Below are positions 1 to 8,370 of a stretch of DNA of 42,165 bases, piece after piece; position 1 is the first letter of the stretch; every line of letters begins with the position of its first letter. A model generated the notes under the pieces. That model ran no database searches. It was not told the origin of the DNA and saw only the letters and a program-made list of their open reading frames with translations. Origin of the DNA: an uncultured Pseudomonadales bacterium (GTDB lineage: Bacteria > Pseudomonadota > Gammaproteobacteria > Pseudomonadales > Pseudohongiellaceae); the NCBI GenBank assembly GCA_905478195.1, contig CAJQHM010000030.1, forward strand, positions 1 through 42,165, in the 5' to 3' direction. Made by a program: the position numbers and the translations under genes.

Positions 1-45
1 CTCATAATCCGTTTGTCCGGGGTTCGAGTCCCTGTGGGCCCACCA
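1..45 (+). tRNA. tRNA with CAT anticodon, 3' part only (cut by window start)
   Basis: The window opens with an anticodon loop CTCATAA, followed by the 3' half of the anticodon stem, a T arm whose loop reads TTCGAGT between pairing CGGGG and CCCTG, then an acceptor strand ending in ACCA. The 5' half lies outside the window. With a CAT anticodon this is either elongator tRNA-Met or the lysidine-modified tRNA-Ile2; the visible half does not decide. Two near copies of exactly this 45-base segment recur at 13394 and 39227, so this is probably the intact integration-site tRNA of a tandem island array. Confidence 0.8.
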
Positions 46-286
46 ATTAAATCAAGGGGTTGCAGCAACTGCGCCTCTTTGACCCAAGTAATTTCCCTCC
101 AAAGACTACACAGAGACTACATCCTTCTTCTTTCACCTCACCTGTCACTATGGAGTGGAGTCAAATAGGGGGCGGGGGCATTCTATTTGTCACGCTTGAG
201 TCAGGTTGCTCCACAAACATGCGAAAAGCTGATTTAGAAAAAGAAGGGGTGGGGAGAAGAGAACTTCTTGAGCAAGATTTTGTTAT
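46..286. other. spacer between tRNA and proteorhodopsin terminator; no gene seen
   Basis: No convincing gene. An 88-codon plus-strand frame starting at 60 has no family resemblance and runs through the downstream terminator. The octamer AGACTACA occurs twice (103-110 and 114-121), 11 bases apart, just after the tRNA. A helically phased repeat beside a tRNA 3' end is compatible with an integrase arm-binding site, but that is inference only. Confidence 0.5.
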
Positions 287-319
287 AAAACCCAAAGCGC
301 ACAATGCGCCTTGGGTTTT
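287..319 (-). terminator. Rho-independent terminator downstream of proteorhodopsin
   Basis: A long stem AAAACCCAAAGCGC / GCGCCTTGGGTTTT with one mismatch closes over a 5-base loop. It lies 13 bases past the proteorhodopsin stop. Runs of T follow on both strands, so it could act in both directions and also stop read-through from the tRNA. Confidence 0.85.
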
Positions 320-332
320 ATTCTAATAGGCC

Positions 333-1103
333 CTAAGCATCCGCCATTTCTTCATTAGCGGCGTACCAGATAAACAGACCAAACGCGATCTTGTTCAGTA
401 CGTCAGCCAAGTTGTAAACTATGTTAAGTGTGCCCATGTCAGTACCTCCAGCGAGGTAGCCAAAAAAGTAACCTATGGGATAAATAGCCCATCCGATCGT
501 AACAGTCCACTTCATCAGATTGTAAGATTTCTGAACAGCAGGCGGAGCTGCGCTGGCCGCGACCCGGCTCGCTTCGCCGGCAAAAATTTCATAGAGAATG
601 AAGGCCCACCCTAACATGCCTATTGCAAAGCCGAGTGTCGCGTTCATGTAGCCCGCTTCGCCCATGTATCCGGGGATCAGCATAACCAGCGTGCCAATCA
701 GTAGACGCCAGAACACTCCACCAGCCACCTTTGTGATGGCAGAGAGTATGAGATAGAACTCTATCATTAGCAGGGGCACAGTCAGCAACCAGTCAATATA
801 GCGAAAATCAGTTGGTGTGTTGCCCGTTGAAACCCATACCTCGCGCATGTAGAAGTAGTGGAACGCTGCAATAAACGTGACTAGCGCGCTAACGGTGAGT
901 GAAGTTGCCCATTTTCCGCCCATTCGAAGCGATTCCATCAGGAAAAAAACCGTCGCCGCTGCAAGGGCCATTGAAATCAACCAGAACGAATAGCCGACGA
1001 AGTCACCGGACTCAAGCATCATCGAGTCACCGGACGCAGCCAAGACCGCCTGACCTGTCGTGAGTCCCGCAAATGCTATTATATATTTACATAATTTTTT
1101 CAT
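333..1103 (-). CDS. proteorhodopsin, green-absorbing type, light-driven proton pump
   Basis: A 256-residue, seven-helix type 1 rhodopsin of the marine proteorhodopsin family, in the inner membrane. Residues 1-23 look like a cleavable signal peptide, as in other proteorhodopsins. Helix C carries the proton-pump set D104, T108 and E115 (D97, T101 and E108 in the reference numbering), the DTE pattern of outward H+ pumps. The spectral-tuning position (reference 105) is Leu112, predicting green absorption. H82 corresponds to the His that pairs with the counter-ion Asp. The retinal Schiff-base lysine is K238 in NLADVLNKIA. A good ribosome site (GGGAGAGAGAGG) precedes the ATG. The gene is transcribed alone from its own promoter and ends at a strong terminator. 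It diverges from the operon that makes its retinal chromophore. Confidence 0.97.
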   Translation of the reverse strand: MKKLCKYIIAFAGLTTGQAVLAASGDSMMLESGDFVGYSFWLISMALAAATVFFLMESLRMGGKWATSLTVSALVTFIAAFHYFYMREVWVSTGNTPTDFRYIDWLLTVPLLMIEFYLILSAITKVAGGVFWRLLIGTLVMLIPGYMGEAGYMNATLGFAIGMLGWAFILYEIFAGEASRVAASAAPPAVQKSYNLMKWTVTIGWAIYPIGYFFGYLAGGTDMGTLNIVYNLADVLNKIAFGLFIWYAANEEMADA

Positions 1104-1135
1104 TGCCTCTCTCTCCCGGAATTGTAAAAAAGTTG

Positions 1136-1164
1136 ATATTATCCTTAATTATGTGACCTGTAAA
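1136..1164 (-). promoter_or_regulatory. sigma-70 promoter of the proteorhodopsin gene
   Basis: Read on the minus strand, TTTACA (1164-1159) is followed after 17 bases by TAATAT (1141-1136), about 32 bases before the start codon. Both hexamers are one mismatch from consensus and the spacing is optimal. This suggests strong, largely constitutive transcription. Confidence 0.75.
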
Positions 1165-1328
1165 TACTAAGGTTCATACGCAGAGGACGACAGTGTTGTT
1201 GAAAAAATGTAAAAAATATGCACTTTTCAGTAAAAAACGGCGTGTTTTTGGCTAACATGGCTGTAAAACATCGAACTTTGGGCCTAAGCTATGAGAGAGA
1301 AGATAAAAAATATTACTGGGAGGGTGTT

Positions 1329-2201
1329 ATGGAGCCAAAAATAGAGTCTGAGCTAAAGAAACTATTGATAAAAAGTCAGGTTCTCTCTCACCAGTCGGCA
1401 CTTTCAGGTCTCACCCCAGAGACTAGTTTATATGATGCAGTTGACTACCATCTCTCGAATCCGGGGTCAGGGGCTCGCATGTCGCTGTCTTTAGCGGCTA
1501 GCTTGGCACTTGACATTTCCCCGGACAAAGCAGCACATCTTGCCGCTGCCGTAGAAAGTTTACATAACGCCTCTCTAATTCAGGATGATCTTCAGGACCG
1601 AGATGATCTAAGGCGCGGCAAACCTGCGGTTTGGAAAAAATTCGGGCCGGACCTGGCCATAAATGCAACGGATCTGTTGTTATCGAACGCCTATGCGCTG
1701 GTAGCTAACATTGATGGAGTATCTTCAGTTCAGCAGTTGATATCCACAATGCACCAAGCGGTCGTGAAAACGCTGCAAGGTCAAATGAAGGATCTGAGTC
1801 GTAACCAATCGGAAAGCATAACTGAGGGAATCGCTATAGCGGCAGACAAATCTGGACCTCTATTTTCCCTTAGTCTGCAGTTGCCGCTTATCCTCGCAGG
1901 CCATGAGGACTATGTTGACCTTGCGGGAGAAACAGGTTCGTTATTTGGAGTGGGCTATCAAATTTTCGATGATATCCAAGACCTTTCTAAAGACCGATGC
2001 GCCGACAATCACTTTAACTTGGCTCAATTAGTCAACGAGAAGGGGCTGTCAGGTATACCGGATAACAGGGCGGAGGATCTGGCTCACTCTTACCTGGCAC
2101 AGGCCTTAAAGAGTGCGTCCAAATTACCAAATGGCTGTGCCAATTTACTCTGCGAGAACTGCGTCACACTTCTAGCGGTGCTCGAAAAAGAGGCTGCATG
2201 A
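1329..2201 (+). CDS. crtE: geranylgeranyl diphosphate synthase
   Basis: A trans-prenyltransferase that extends farnesyl diphosphate with IPP to GGPP, the first committed step of the carotenoid branch. The first aspartate-rich motif is DDLQDRDDLRRGKP and the second is GYQIFDDIQD; together they bind Mg2+-diphosphate. The reading frame is open from 1218. I chose the ATG at 1329 because GGGAGGG sits 4 bases upstream of it and because the extra N-terminal residues would not belong to the family. The product is 290 residues, a normal length. The stop overlaps the crtI start (ATGA), so translation is probably coupled. It is the first gene of the retinal operon. Confidence 0.95.
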   Translation: MEPKIESELKKLLIKSQVLSHQSALSGLTPETSLYDAVDYHLSNPGSGARMSLSLAASLALDISPDKAAHLAAAVESLHNASLIQDDLQDRDDLRRGKPAVWKKFGPDLAINATDLLLSNAYALVANIDGVSSVQQLISTMHQAVVKTLQGQMKDLSRNQSESITEGIAIAADKSGPLFSLSLQLPLILAGHEDYVDLAGETGSLFGVGYQIFDDIQDLSKDRCADNHFNLAQLVNEKGLSGIPDNRAEDLAHSYLAQALKSASKLPNGCANLLCENCVTLLAVLEKEAA

Positions 2202-3694
2202 TTCGCGCGATTGTTGTAGGGGGTGGTTTTGGAGGAATGGCTTCTGCTATTCGACTCAGCGCTAAAGGTTATCGGGTCCAGATTGTTGATCGCTGCCCTC
2301 GATTGGGAGGCAGAGCCCAGGTGTTCGAGCGAGATGGATACAAATTTGATGCCGGCCCGACTGTAATCACAGCGCCATTTTTGTTCGATGAGCTTTTTTC
2401 ACTTCACGGCCGGCATCGCGAAGACTACGTTAAATTTAAGGCGCTAGATCCGTGGTATCGGTTTCAGTTTTCAGATGGAAAAATCTTTAATTACGGTGGA
2501 GATATTGAGGATACAGAGGCTGAGATAGCTCGGTTTGATCCAAGAGATGTGAGCGGATATCGCCGTCTGGTGGCGCATTCGGAAAAGATTTTCGACCTCG
2601 GCTTTACGGAATTAGCTGACCAGCCGTTCCATAAAATAACCGCAATGTTTGCTCAAATACCCGCATTAATTAGGCTAAAGTGCTACCGTACCGTATGGCA
2701 GATGGTGTGTGCTTATATCCAAAACTCCGAATTAAGACAGGCTTTCTCAGTTCAACCTCTGCTTGTGGGTGGAAATCCTTTTGATACGACTAGCATCTAC
2801 GGATTAATTCATTTCTTGGAGCGTCGTTGGGGCATCCACTTCGCAATGGGTGGCACCGGCGCCTTAGTCGATGCCCTTGCCAAACTCATGAAGGAGCTCG
2901 GTATTGAGATCCATCTGAATTCCACGGTTCAGGAGATACTGGTTGAGGAAAACAAGGCTTGCGGCGTGCTCCTCGAAGATGGCAATAGGTTTGAAGCTGA
3001 TGTTGTTGTCTCCGATGTCGATCCAAAGCATCTTTACAAAAATATGCTTCAGCCCTCGCAGCAATCTTGGTTAGCGCGGAAAAAGACCCAGCACCATGCC
3101 TTGTCGATGGGCCTTTTTGTTCTCTATTTTGGGACTGATAAAATCTACCCCGATATAGCGCACCATACTATCTGGTTGGGTCAGCGATATAGGGAGTTAC
3201 TTACTGAGATTTTCAAAGGCTCGTCTTTACCAGAAGACTTTTCGCTCTATTTGCACCGTCCGACGGCGACAGACCCGAGTTTTGCACCCGAAGGTTGTGA
3301 CTCATTCTATGTGCTGGCGCCAGTTCCCAATCTCAATGCAGGCATAGATTGGGCAACCCAAGGAGCAATACTTCGCAACCGCATCATTGAATCTATGAGT
3401 CAGACTATGTTGCCTGATCTCGAACGTCATCTGGTGACAGACTTTTTTATGACACCTGAAGATTTTGCACATGACTACTTGAGTGAGGGAGGTGCTGGGT
3501 TCTCAGTGGCGCCGTTATTCTCACAATCAGCGTGGTTTCGATATCATAATAAATCAGAGGGGCCCGAGAACTTGTTCTTAGTAGGTGCGGGCACTCACCC
3601 AGGGGCAGGATTACCTGGCGTCGTGAGTTCAGCTAAGGTTCTCGATCGACTCGTTCCAGATGCGCATCACACTAGAAATAACGAGGCTGCTTAA
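2198..3694 (+). CDS. crtI: phytoene desaturase (lycopene-forming)
   Basis: A 498-residue FAD-dependent CrtI-type desaturase converting phytoene to lycopene. The N-terminus has the dinucleotide-binding signature VVGGGFGGMASAIRL, then LGGRAQVFERDGYKFDAGPT, which is characteristic of the CrtI family. The C-terminal FAD segment reads NLFLVGAGTHPGAGLPGV. Length is typical. The ATG overlaps the crtE stop by four bases. Acts at the inner membrane, where the substrate partitions. Confidence 0.97.
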   Translation: MIRAIVVGGGFGGMASAIRLSAKGYRVQIVDRCPRLGGRAQVFERDGYKFDAGPTVITAPFLFDELFSLHGRHREDYVKFKALDPWYRFQFSDGKIFNYGGDIEDTEAEIARFDPRDVSGYRRLVAHSEKIFDLGFTELADQPFHKITAMFAQIPALIRLKCYRTVWQMVCAYIQNSELRQAFSVQPLLVGGNPFDTTSIYGLIHFLERRWGIHFAMGGTGALVDALAKLMKELGIEIHLNSTVQEILVEENKACGVLLEDGNRFEADVVVSDVDPKHLYKNMLQPSQQSWLARKKTQHHALSMGLFVLYFGTDKIYPDIAHHTIWLGQRYRELLTEIFKGSSLPEDFSLYLHRPTATDPSFAPEGCDSFYVLAPVPNLNAGIDWATQGAILRNRIIESMSQTMLPDLERHLVTDFFMTPEDFAHDYLSEGGAGFSVAPLFSQSAWFRYHNKSEGPENLFLVGAGTHPGAGLPGVVSSAKVLDRLVPDAHHTRNNEAA

Positions 3695-3713
3695 CTGTGC
3701 ATTCAATCGGACT

Positions 3714-4631
3714 ATGAATCAATCAGATAAATCTATAGGTTCGGCTCTAAGCGTGCTGGGCCAGCATGGTAAGTCCTTCAGGTTTGCGGGCCATTTCCTT
3801 AGCCGAGATCAATTAGAGGGCAGCGCGAGGCTCTACAGGTTCTGTCGCTTCATAGACGACCTCGTTGATGAGACCTTGAACTCAGATACAGCAAGGGCTC
3901 AGCTAGAGCAATTTAAAAAAGAGCTAAAAATTGGGCGTAGTAGTCATCCTGTGATTCAGGATTTCATTTGTCTGGCCTCAGACAGTCGAATGCAGCCGAA
4001 GGTTATTTCAGAGCTAATTAAAGGCATTGAATCTGATTTAGAACCGGTCATTGTCGAAGATACTGCGCAGCTGGTGCGTTATTGCTATAGAGTAGCAGGG
4101 ACTGTAGGTCTGTTGATGTGTGACGTGCTTGACGTTTCGGAACCAAGAGCTAGAGTCCATGCGATCGATCTTGGAATCGGAATGCAACTGACCAATATTG
4201 CTAGAGATATTCGAGAGGACGCTTTGCGGGGTCGGAGATACATCCCGGCTCAATGGATTGGCGACATCTCACCACAGGCTCTTACAGTGCCCGGTAATTC
4301 TCACAGCAGCGTGATCCAAGCGGCGGTAGAGAAACTTCTGCAACTCGCCGAGCATTATTATGATTCAGGCTCGGAGGGCCTGAGATTTTTACCTCCCCGC
4401 TCTAAAATTGCGATCTCAATAGCCGCGAAAGTTTACCGAGAAATCGGTGTAGTCTTAGGCGAGCAAGAATATGATCCTTTTTTAGGGCGCGCGCATGTCA
4501 CGCTGCCGCGCAAGTTTCGTGTGGCATTAAAGTTAGCCCTGTCGAGCCGTCGCAGTCGAACTTACGTGCCGCACGTGCAGTCACTCCATTTACACTTAGA
4601 AGATCTTCCAAATGCACACGCCTCTGCTTAG
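3714..4631 (+). CDS. crtB: phytoene synthase
   Basis: A squalene/phytoene synthase-family enzyme condensing two GGPP to phytoene. Both aspartate-rich Mg2+ sites are present: FIDDLVDE near the N-terminus and NIARDIRED in the middle, the latter followed by GRRYIP. The frame is open from an ATG at 3660 inside crtI, but the conserved part begins just after the ATG at 3714, so I use that (305 residues, normal length). There is no strong ribosome site at 3714; translation probably re-initiates after the crtI stop 19 bases upstream. The start is therefore less certain than the identity. The 3' end overlaps crtY by 20 bases. Confidence 0.93.
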   Translation: MNQSDKSIGSALSVLGQHGKSFRFAGHFLSRDQLEGSARLYRFCRFIDDLVDETLNSDTARAQLEQFKKELKIGRSSHPVIQDFICLASDSRMQPKVISELIKGIESDLEPVIVEDTAQLVRYCYRVAGTVGLLMCDVLDVSEPRARVHAIDLGIGMQLTNIARDIREDALRGRRYIPAQWIGDISPQALTVPGNSHSSVIQAAVEKLLQLAEHYYDSGSEGLRFLPPRSKIAISIAAKVYREIGVVLGEQEYDPFLGRAHVTLPRKFRVALKLALSSRRSRTYVPHVQSLHLHLEDLPNAHASA

Positions 4632-5835
4632 CGAAAATTCATCCAGTTATGATTTAGTCATTATTGGCGGCGGGTGCGCAGGGCTTGCTTTGGCTATGGC
4701 AATCTGTAAACGGGTGACTAAGCCTAGTCATGCACCTAAAACCCTTATAATTGAGCCGCGTGCTCAATACATCGATGATAGGTCGTGGTGCTTCTGGGAG
4801 CGTGAAAACAAGGTGAATAAAAACCTCGTCGCAAAGTCCTGGCCTACGTGGGAGTTCGGGACGAAGTTGGAGCAACATAAGCATAGTTCTAAATCGGGGT
4901 GGCAATATAATTATGTCCCCTCAATTCGATTTTATGATCAAGCCGAGCAACTAATATCAAAGCACGAGCAGATCACACTTCTAAAAAATACACGAGTGAC
5001 AGGTGTTACACCTAACCCCAGCAACGTCGAAGTCACCCTAGACAGCGGTTCAATCAGCGCAGAGCAAGTCGTTGATACTCGCGTTCCAGATTCTTTCGAT
5101 ATGAATAAAGCTACATTAAAACAAATATTTTATGGTATCGAAATCGAGCTGACCACAAAAAATGCTATTGAAGATATAGCGAGAGTAATGGAGGATATGC
5201 GGGCTGACAGTGATGGATTTCTCTTCAATTATATTTTACCGATTGATGAAAAGTCGATTTTGGTAGAGGTGACCCGTTTTTCGGGTGCTCCGTTGGCGCC
5301 TGAGACTTTGCGAGAAGCGGCTCTTGAACTAGCTAATCATATTAGCGATCAGAGTAAATACAAGATAACCCGCGAGGAGTCAGGTGTAATACCAATGGGC
5401 GTAGCGCCACAAGTTGAGGCAGCAGACCCACGGTGGTTGCGGACTGGAATAGGAGTCGGTGCCGCTCGCCCCTCAACGGGGTATGCTTTTCAACGCATAC
5501 AGGGCTGGGCGGACATGTGTGCGAAGACAATACTGGCTTCGGGGCAGTGCCAAAGCTTTCCTTCCGACAGTGCTAAACTAGCCTGGATGGACAACATTTT
5601 TCTTTGTACGATTCGAGATGATCCTACGCTTGCGCCCGAATTGTTTTTATCACTTGCACGCAATGTGAAGCCTGATCGCCTTTTACGCTTTCTTACCGAT
5701 TGTCCTAACAGAACAGATGTGCTTGCTGTGATCGTAAGTTTACCCAAGTGGCCTCTTGTGCGAACTGTTTTGGTTGATTTATTTCGGGGTTTATCAACCA
5801 GAAAAAGAGGTGGCAAATGGCGCAAAGCGTTATAG
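4612..5835 (+). CDS. crtY: lycopene beta-cyclase
   Basis: A 407-residue CrtY-type cyclase that closes both ends of lycopene to give beta-carotene. It has an N-terminal FAD/NAD-binding signature (DLVIIGGGCAGLALAM) and the family motif DDRSWCFWE. Later it has GAARPSTGYAFQR, which is the conserved C-terminal segment of the lycopene cyclase family. It starts inside the end of crtB and its own end overlaps blh, so the three genes are translationally packed. Confidence 0.96.
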   Translation: MHTPLLSENSSSYDLVIIGGGCAGLALAMAICKRVTKPSHAPKTLIIEPRAQYIDDRSWCFWERENKVNKNLVAKSWPTWEFGTKLEQHKHSSKSGWQYNYVPSIRFYDQAEQLISKHEQITLLKNTRVTGVTPNPSNVEVTLDSGSISAEQVVDTRVPDSFDMNKATLKQIFYGIEIELTTKNAIEDIARVMEDMRADSDGFLFNYILPIDEKSILVEVTRFSGAPLAPETLREAALELANHISDQSKYKITREESGVIPMGVAPQVEAADPRWLRTGIGVGAARPSTGYAFQRIQGWADMCAKTILASGQCQSFPSDSAKLAWMDNIFLCTIRDDPTLAPELFLSLARNVKPDRLLRFLTDCPNRTDVLAVIVSLPKWPLVRTVLVDLFRGLSTRKRGGKWRKAL

Positions 5836-6683
5836 AAAGATGGCCCAAAAGAATTGCTTTTAGCGCGATGATGTCTTTGGCGATTTTGGCTTATAACTTT
5901 TGGTTACACGACAACTTGTCAGGACAGCTCGCTATACTCATTTCCCTTCTTGCGATTACTGGTCTCCCGCACGGCGCTATCGATCCAGCTATTGCCAGAC
6001 GCGCCGGATTTTGGCAGGGTGCCGGAGGGCTTATGGTATTTTCCTTATCGTATTTTCTATTATCTCTTGCAATGGTTGGAATATGGTTCGTATCTCCCGA
6101 GGTACTTGTGATTCCTTTGTTAGTAATTTCGGCCTGGCATTTTTCCGGCGATTGGCTTGTTTTTTTCGATAGGCCTCTTAGTCTTGCGGTAAGCGTATCA
6201 GTTATAACTTTGCCTGCTTTTTTCTTCGAGGTAAAAGTAACGTCAATATTTGATTTACTTGTCCCAAATTCTAGTGCTGTTGTTGTAGAGCTAATGGGCT
6301 TTATCGCGGTTGTTAGCACTTTGTATGTGGTATGCAGATGTATGAGCGCTCCAGATCTGAGTAAAATAGCTCTAATAGAGATCTTTACGCTTTTTTGCGC
6401 CTCCGTAGCATTGCCGCCAATACCTTACTTCACTCTTTATTTTTGCCTGCTGCATAGTCCACTGCATTTACACGAGTCACTGTCTAAACTTGGCTTTTCT
6501 CAGGTTATGGTTTTTGCTTTGCCTTTTACCGTGCTTGGCATCGCGGCAGGAATTGCTTTTCTAATTCATCTTCCGGCTGCAGATTTAAGCCAGCAGATAA
6601 TTCAGGTGATTTTTATAGGCTTGTTCGCTTTGACGGTGCCACACATGGTGCTTATCGCACTTTCAAGAAAAAGAGGTTCATAG
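5817..6683 (+). CDS. blh: beta-carotene 15,15'-dioxygenase, Brp/Blh family
   Basis: An integral membrane iron enzyme that cleaves beta-carotene centrally to two retinals, the chromophore for the rhodopsin at 333-1103. It has about 288 residues and several hydrophobic segments. The expected histidines lie in membrane-proximal motifs: TGLPHGAID near residue 53, AWHFSGDW near 106, LLHSPLHLHES near 220, and TVPHMVLI near the C-terminus. A ribosome site (AGAGGTGG) lies in the end of crtY. The next gene, fni, follows after 9 bases. Confidence 0.94.
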   Translation: MAQSVIERWPKRIAFSAMMSLAILAYNFWLHDNLSGQLAILISLLAITGLPHGAIDPAIARRAGFWQGAGGLMVFSLSYFLLSLAMVGIWFVSPEVLVIPLLVISAWHFSGDWLVFFDRPLSLAVSVSVITLPAFFFEVKVTSIFDLLVPNSSAVVVELMGFIAVVSTLYVVCRCMSAPDLSKIALIEIFTLFCASVALPPIPYFTLYFCLLHSPLHLHESLSKLGFSQVMVFALPFTVLGIAAGIAFLIHLPAADLSQQIIQVIFIGLFALTVPHMVLIALSRKRGS

Positions 6684-6692
6684 AAAGATAAG

Positions 6693-7676
6693 ATGACTGA
6701 AATACTAAAACGAAAAGCAGACCATATTGATTTAGTACTTAAGCAGCGGCTCGAAACCGCGGCGCAGGCTAGTCCATGGGATAAAATTCAATTGACACAC
6801 AATGCGTTACCCGAAAAGGATGTGCTTAACTTTGACCTTACCTCAGAGTTTTTAGGTAAACAACTGCGTCGGCCATTTCTAATTAGTTCTATGACAGGCG
6901 GTCCCCTGAAAGCCGAGAAAATCAATGCACATTTAGCAGAGGCAGCACAAGATCTTGGAATTGCAATGGGGGTAGGATCCCAGCGGGTCGCTTTACTTAG
7001 TGCTGGCGATGGTGGCCTAACAGGCCATTTACGCAGGTGGGCTCCGGACATCCCTCTCTATGCGAACCTAGGCGCAGCTCAATTGAGGAATGATTTTTCG
7101 CTTTCCGATGTGCAACGTGCAATAGATATGATTGAAGCAGACGCCCTGATAATCCATCTGAACTGCCTACAAGAACTTATGCAAGAAGATGGTGATACGG
7201 ATTGGCGAGGGCTTTTGAATGCTATTGAAACTGTGGCCCGATTTTTGGATGTGCCTGTAGTAGCAAAAGAAGTCGGCATGGGTATTTCTTCCTCGACAGC
7301 AATTCGATTGGTTGACGCAGGTGTTCAAGCGATAGACGTCGCGGGAAAAGGGGGTACAAATTTTATTCAAGTAGAGGCTAGCCGTACGGCCAATAGCAGA
7401 CTGAGTGCCTTGGGTGAAGTATTTCGAGACTGGGGTATCAACACGCCTGATGCTGTGCAATCTGTTCGTGCTAGCCTTCCCCATATTCCCATTATCGCAT
7501 CAGGTGGTATACGTCATGGACTGGATGCCGCCAAGGCCATCAAACTTGGAGCCAATGTTGTCGCTCAAGCGGGTCCGGTTTTGCAGGCCGCAACAGAGTC
7601 AACGCAGGCGGTGCTTGACCATTTTGAATTCATTGAATCAGCGCTGAGGATTGGGTTGGCTTGCTCAGATGACTAA
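6693..7676 (+). CDS. fni: type 2 isopentenyl-diphosphate delta-isomerase (FMN-dependent)
   Basis: Interconverts IPP and DMAPP, supplying the prenyl starter for the carotenoid operon. It is the FMN/NADPH type: RKADHIDLVL at the N-terminus, the FMN segment LISSMTGGP near residue 66, GVGSQR, KEVGMGIS, and the phosphate-binding stretch IASGGIRHGLDAAKAIKLGA near the end. 327 residues, slightly short of the common 340-350. Last gene of the retinal operon; no terminator is evident after it. Confidence 0.95.
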   Translation: MTEILKRKADHIDLVLKQRLETAAQASPWDKIQLTHNALPEKDVLNFDLTSEFLGKQLRRPFLISSMTGGPLKAEKINAHLAEAAQDLGIAMGVGSQRVALLSAGDGGLTGHLRRWAPDIPLYANLGAAQLRNDFSLSDVQRAIDMIEADALIIHLNCLQELMQEDGDTDWRGLLNAIETVARFLDVPVVAKEVGMGISSSTAIRLVDAGVQAIDVAGKGGTNFIQVEASRTANSRLSALGEVFRDWGINTPDAVQSVRASLPHIPIIASGGIRHGLDAAKAIKLGANVVAQAGPVLQAATESTQAVLDHFEFIESALRIGLACSDD

Positions 7677-7831
7677 GTGCTAGACAAAGCGGATAACAGG
7701 GGTATATTTTCTACTTTGTAGCCCACCTCTTCAAGCAGCATAAGTATGTTTTCTGGACTGGAAAAATAAGAGAATCCTGCCAGATTTAGTTTGACCTCAG
7801 GCGACAGCAGATACGATTCGAAGACAGGAAT
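7673..7831 (-). pseudogene. possible C-terminal fragment of an unidentified protein
   Basis: A 52-codon stop-to-stop frame with protein-like composition, including SPEVKLNLAGFSYFSSPENI and LMLLEEVGYKVENIP, ends in a TAG that overlaps the fni stop. An in-frame TGA precedes it at 7832-7834 and no start codon with a ribosome site is visible. It may be the tail of a gene lost by rearrangement. I do not recognise the family, and a chance frame is possible. Confidence 0.25.
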
Positions 7832-8183
7832 TCAAAGCGCACAACAGCGGAATTGTTGGCAAGAATGGTAGCTAATTATTTTTGTATAGAATAATTAATG
7901 GTACTGACACCGTTTAGTCACAACACGACTGTTTGAGCACTGTTTATATAAAAAGCCGAGTATTCTCTGTCGACCCAATCCGGACGATGGGGAATTTCTA
8001 AATTCACCTCAATTCTAGCTCGATGTGCTCTGCAGTATTGCTACTCTCTATATCGCTCATAATTATTTCCAATTGATTGCTTGTTGGGGCGTTAGCAGTA
8101 GGAGAAAAGGTGATTGAGGTGTTTACCCGGCGTTTACTTTTTCAAAGATCGGCCGGGCTATACTTTGTAAGTCATTGATAATA
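7832..8183. other. intergenic region, no gene seen
   Basis: A+T-rich spacer between the carotenoid operon and tRNA-Met. I see no coding frame and no strong hairpin. The stretch GGTACTGACACCG near 7899 resembles decayed mobile-element ends in general, but this is not supported by a partner repeat here. Confidence 0.4.
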
Positions 8184-8260
8184 TGGTAGAAATGGGTGGA
8201 CTTGAACCACCGACCCCAGCATTATGAATGCTGTGCTCTAACCAGCTGAGCTACATTGCC
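8184..8260 (-). tRNA. tRNA-Met (CAT), slightly degenerate acceptor stem
   Basis: A 77-base cloverleaf on the minus strand. It has a D arm of GCTC/GAGC, an anticodon stem CAGCA/TGCTG around TTCATAA, a T stem GGTGG/CCACC around TTCAAGT, and an encoded CCA. Elongator tRNA-Met is favoured over initiator because the anticodon stem lacks the three G-C pairs of initiators. The acceptor stem GGCAATG / CATTTCT has a C3-U70 mismatch and a G1-U72 wobble, so function may be reduced. Confidence 0.88.
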
Positions 8261-8370
8261 ATTTTTTCTACTGCGACTTCCTATTGTACTGCATCTGAAA
8301 ATTTGAAATCCCATTTCAGGCTCGATATATGGCGTATACACCTGCGCGTGAAATGGCAATTAAAAGTTCC

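Noticed and set aside
60-326. 88-codon plus-strand frame after the tRNA
   Set aside because: No family features or ribosome site, low-complexity composition, and it runs through the terminator hairpin.
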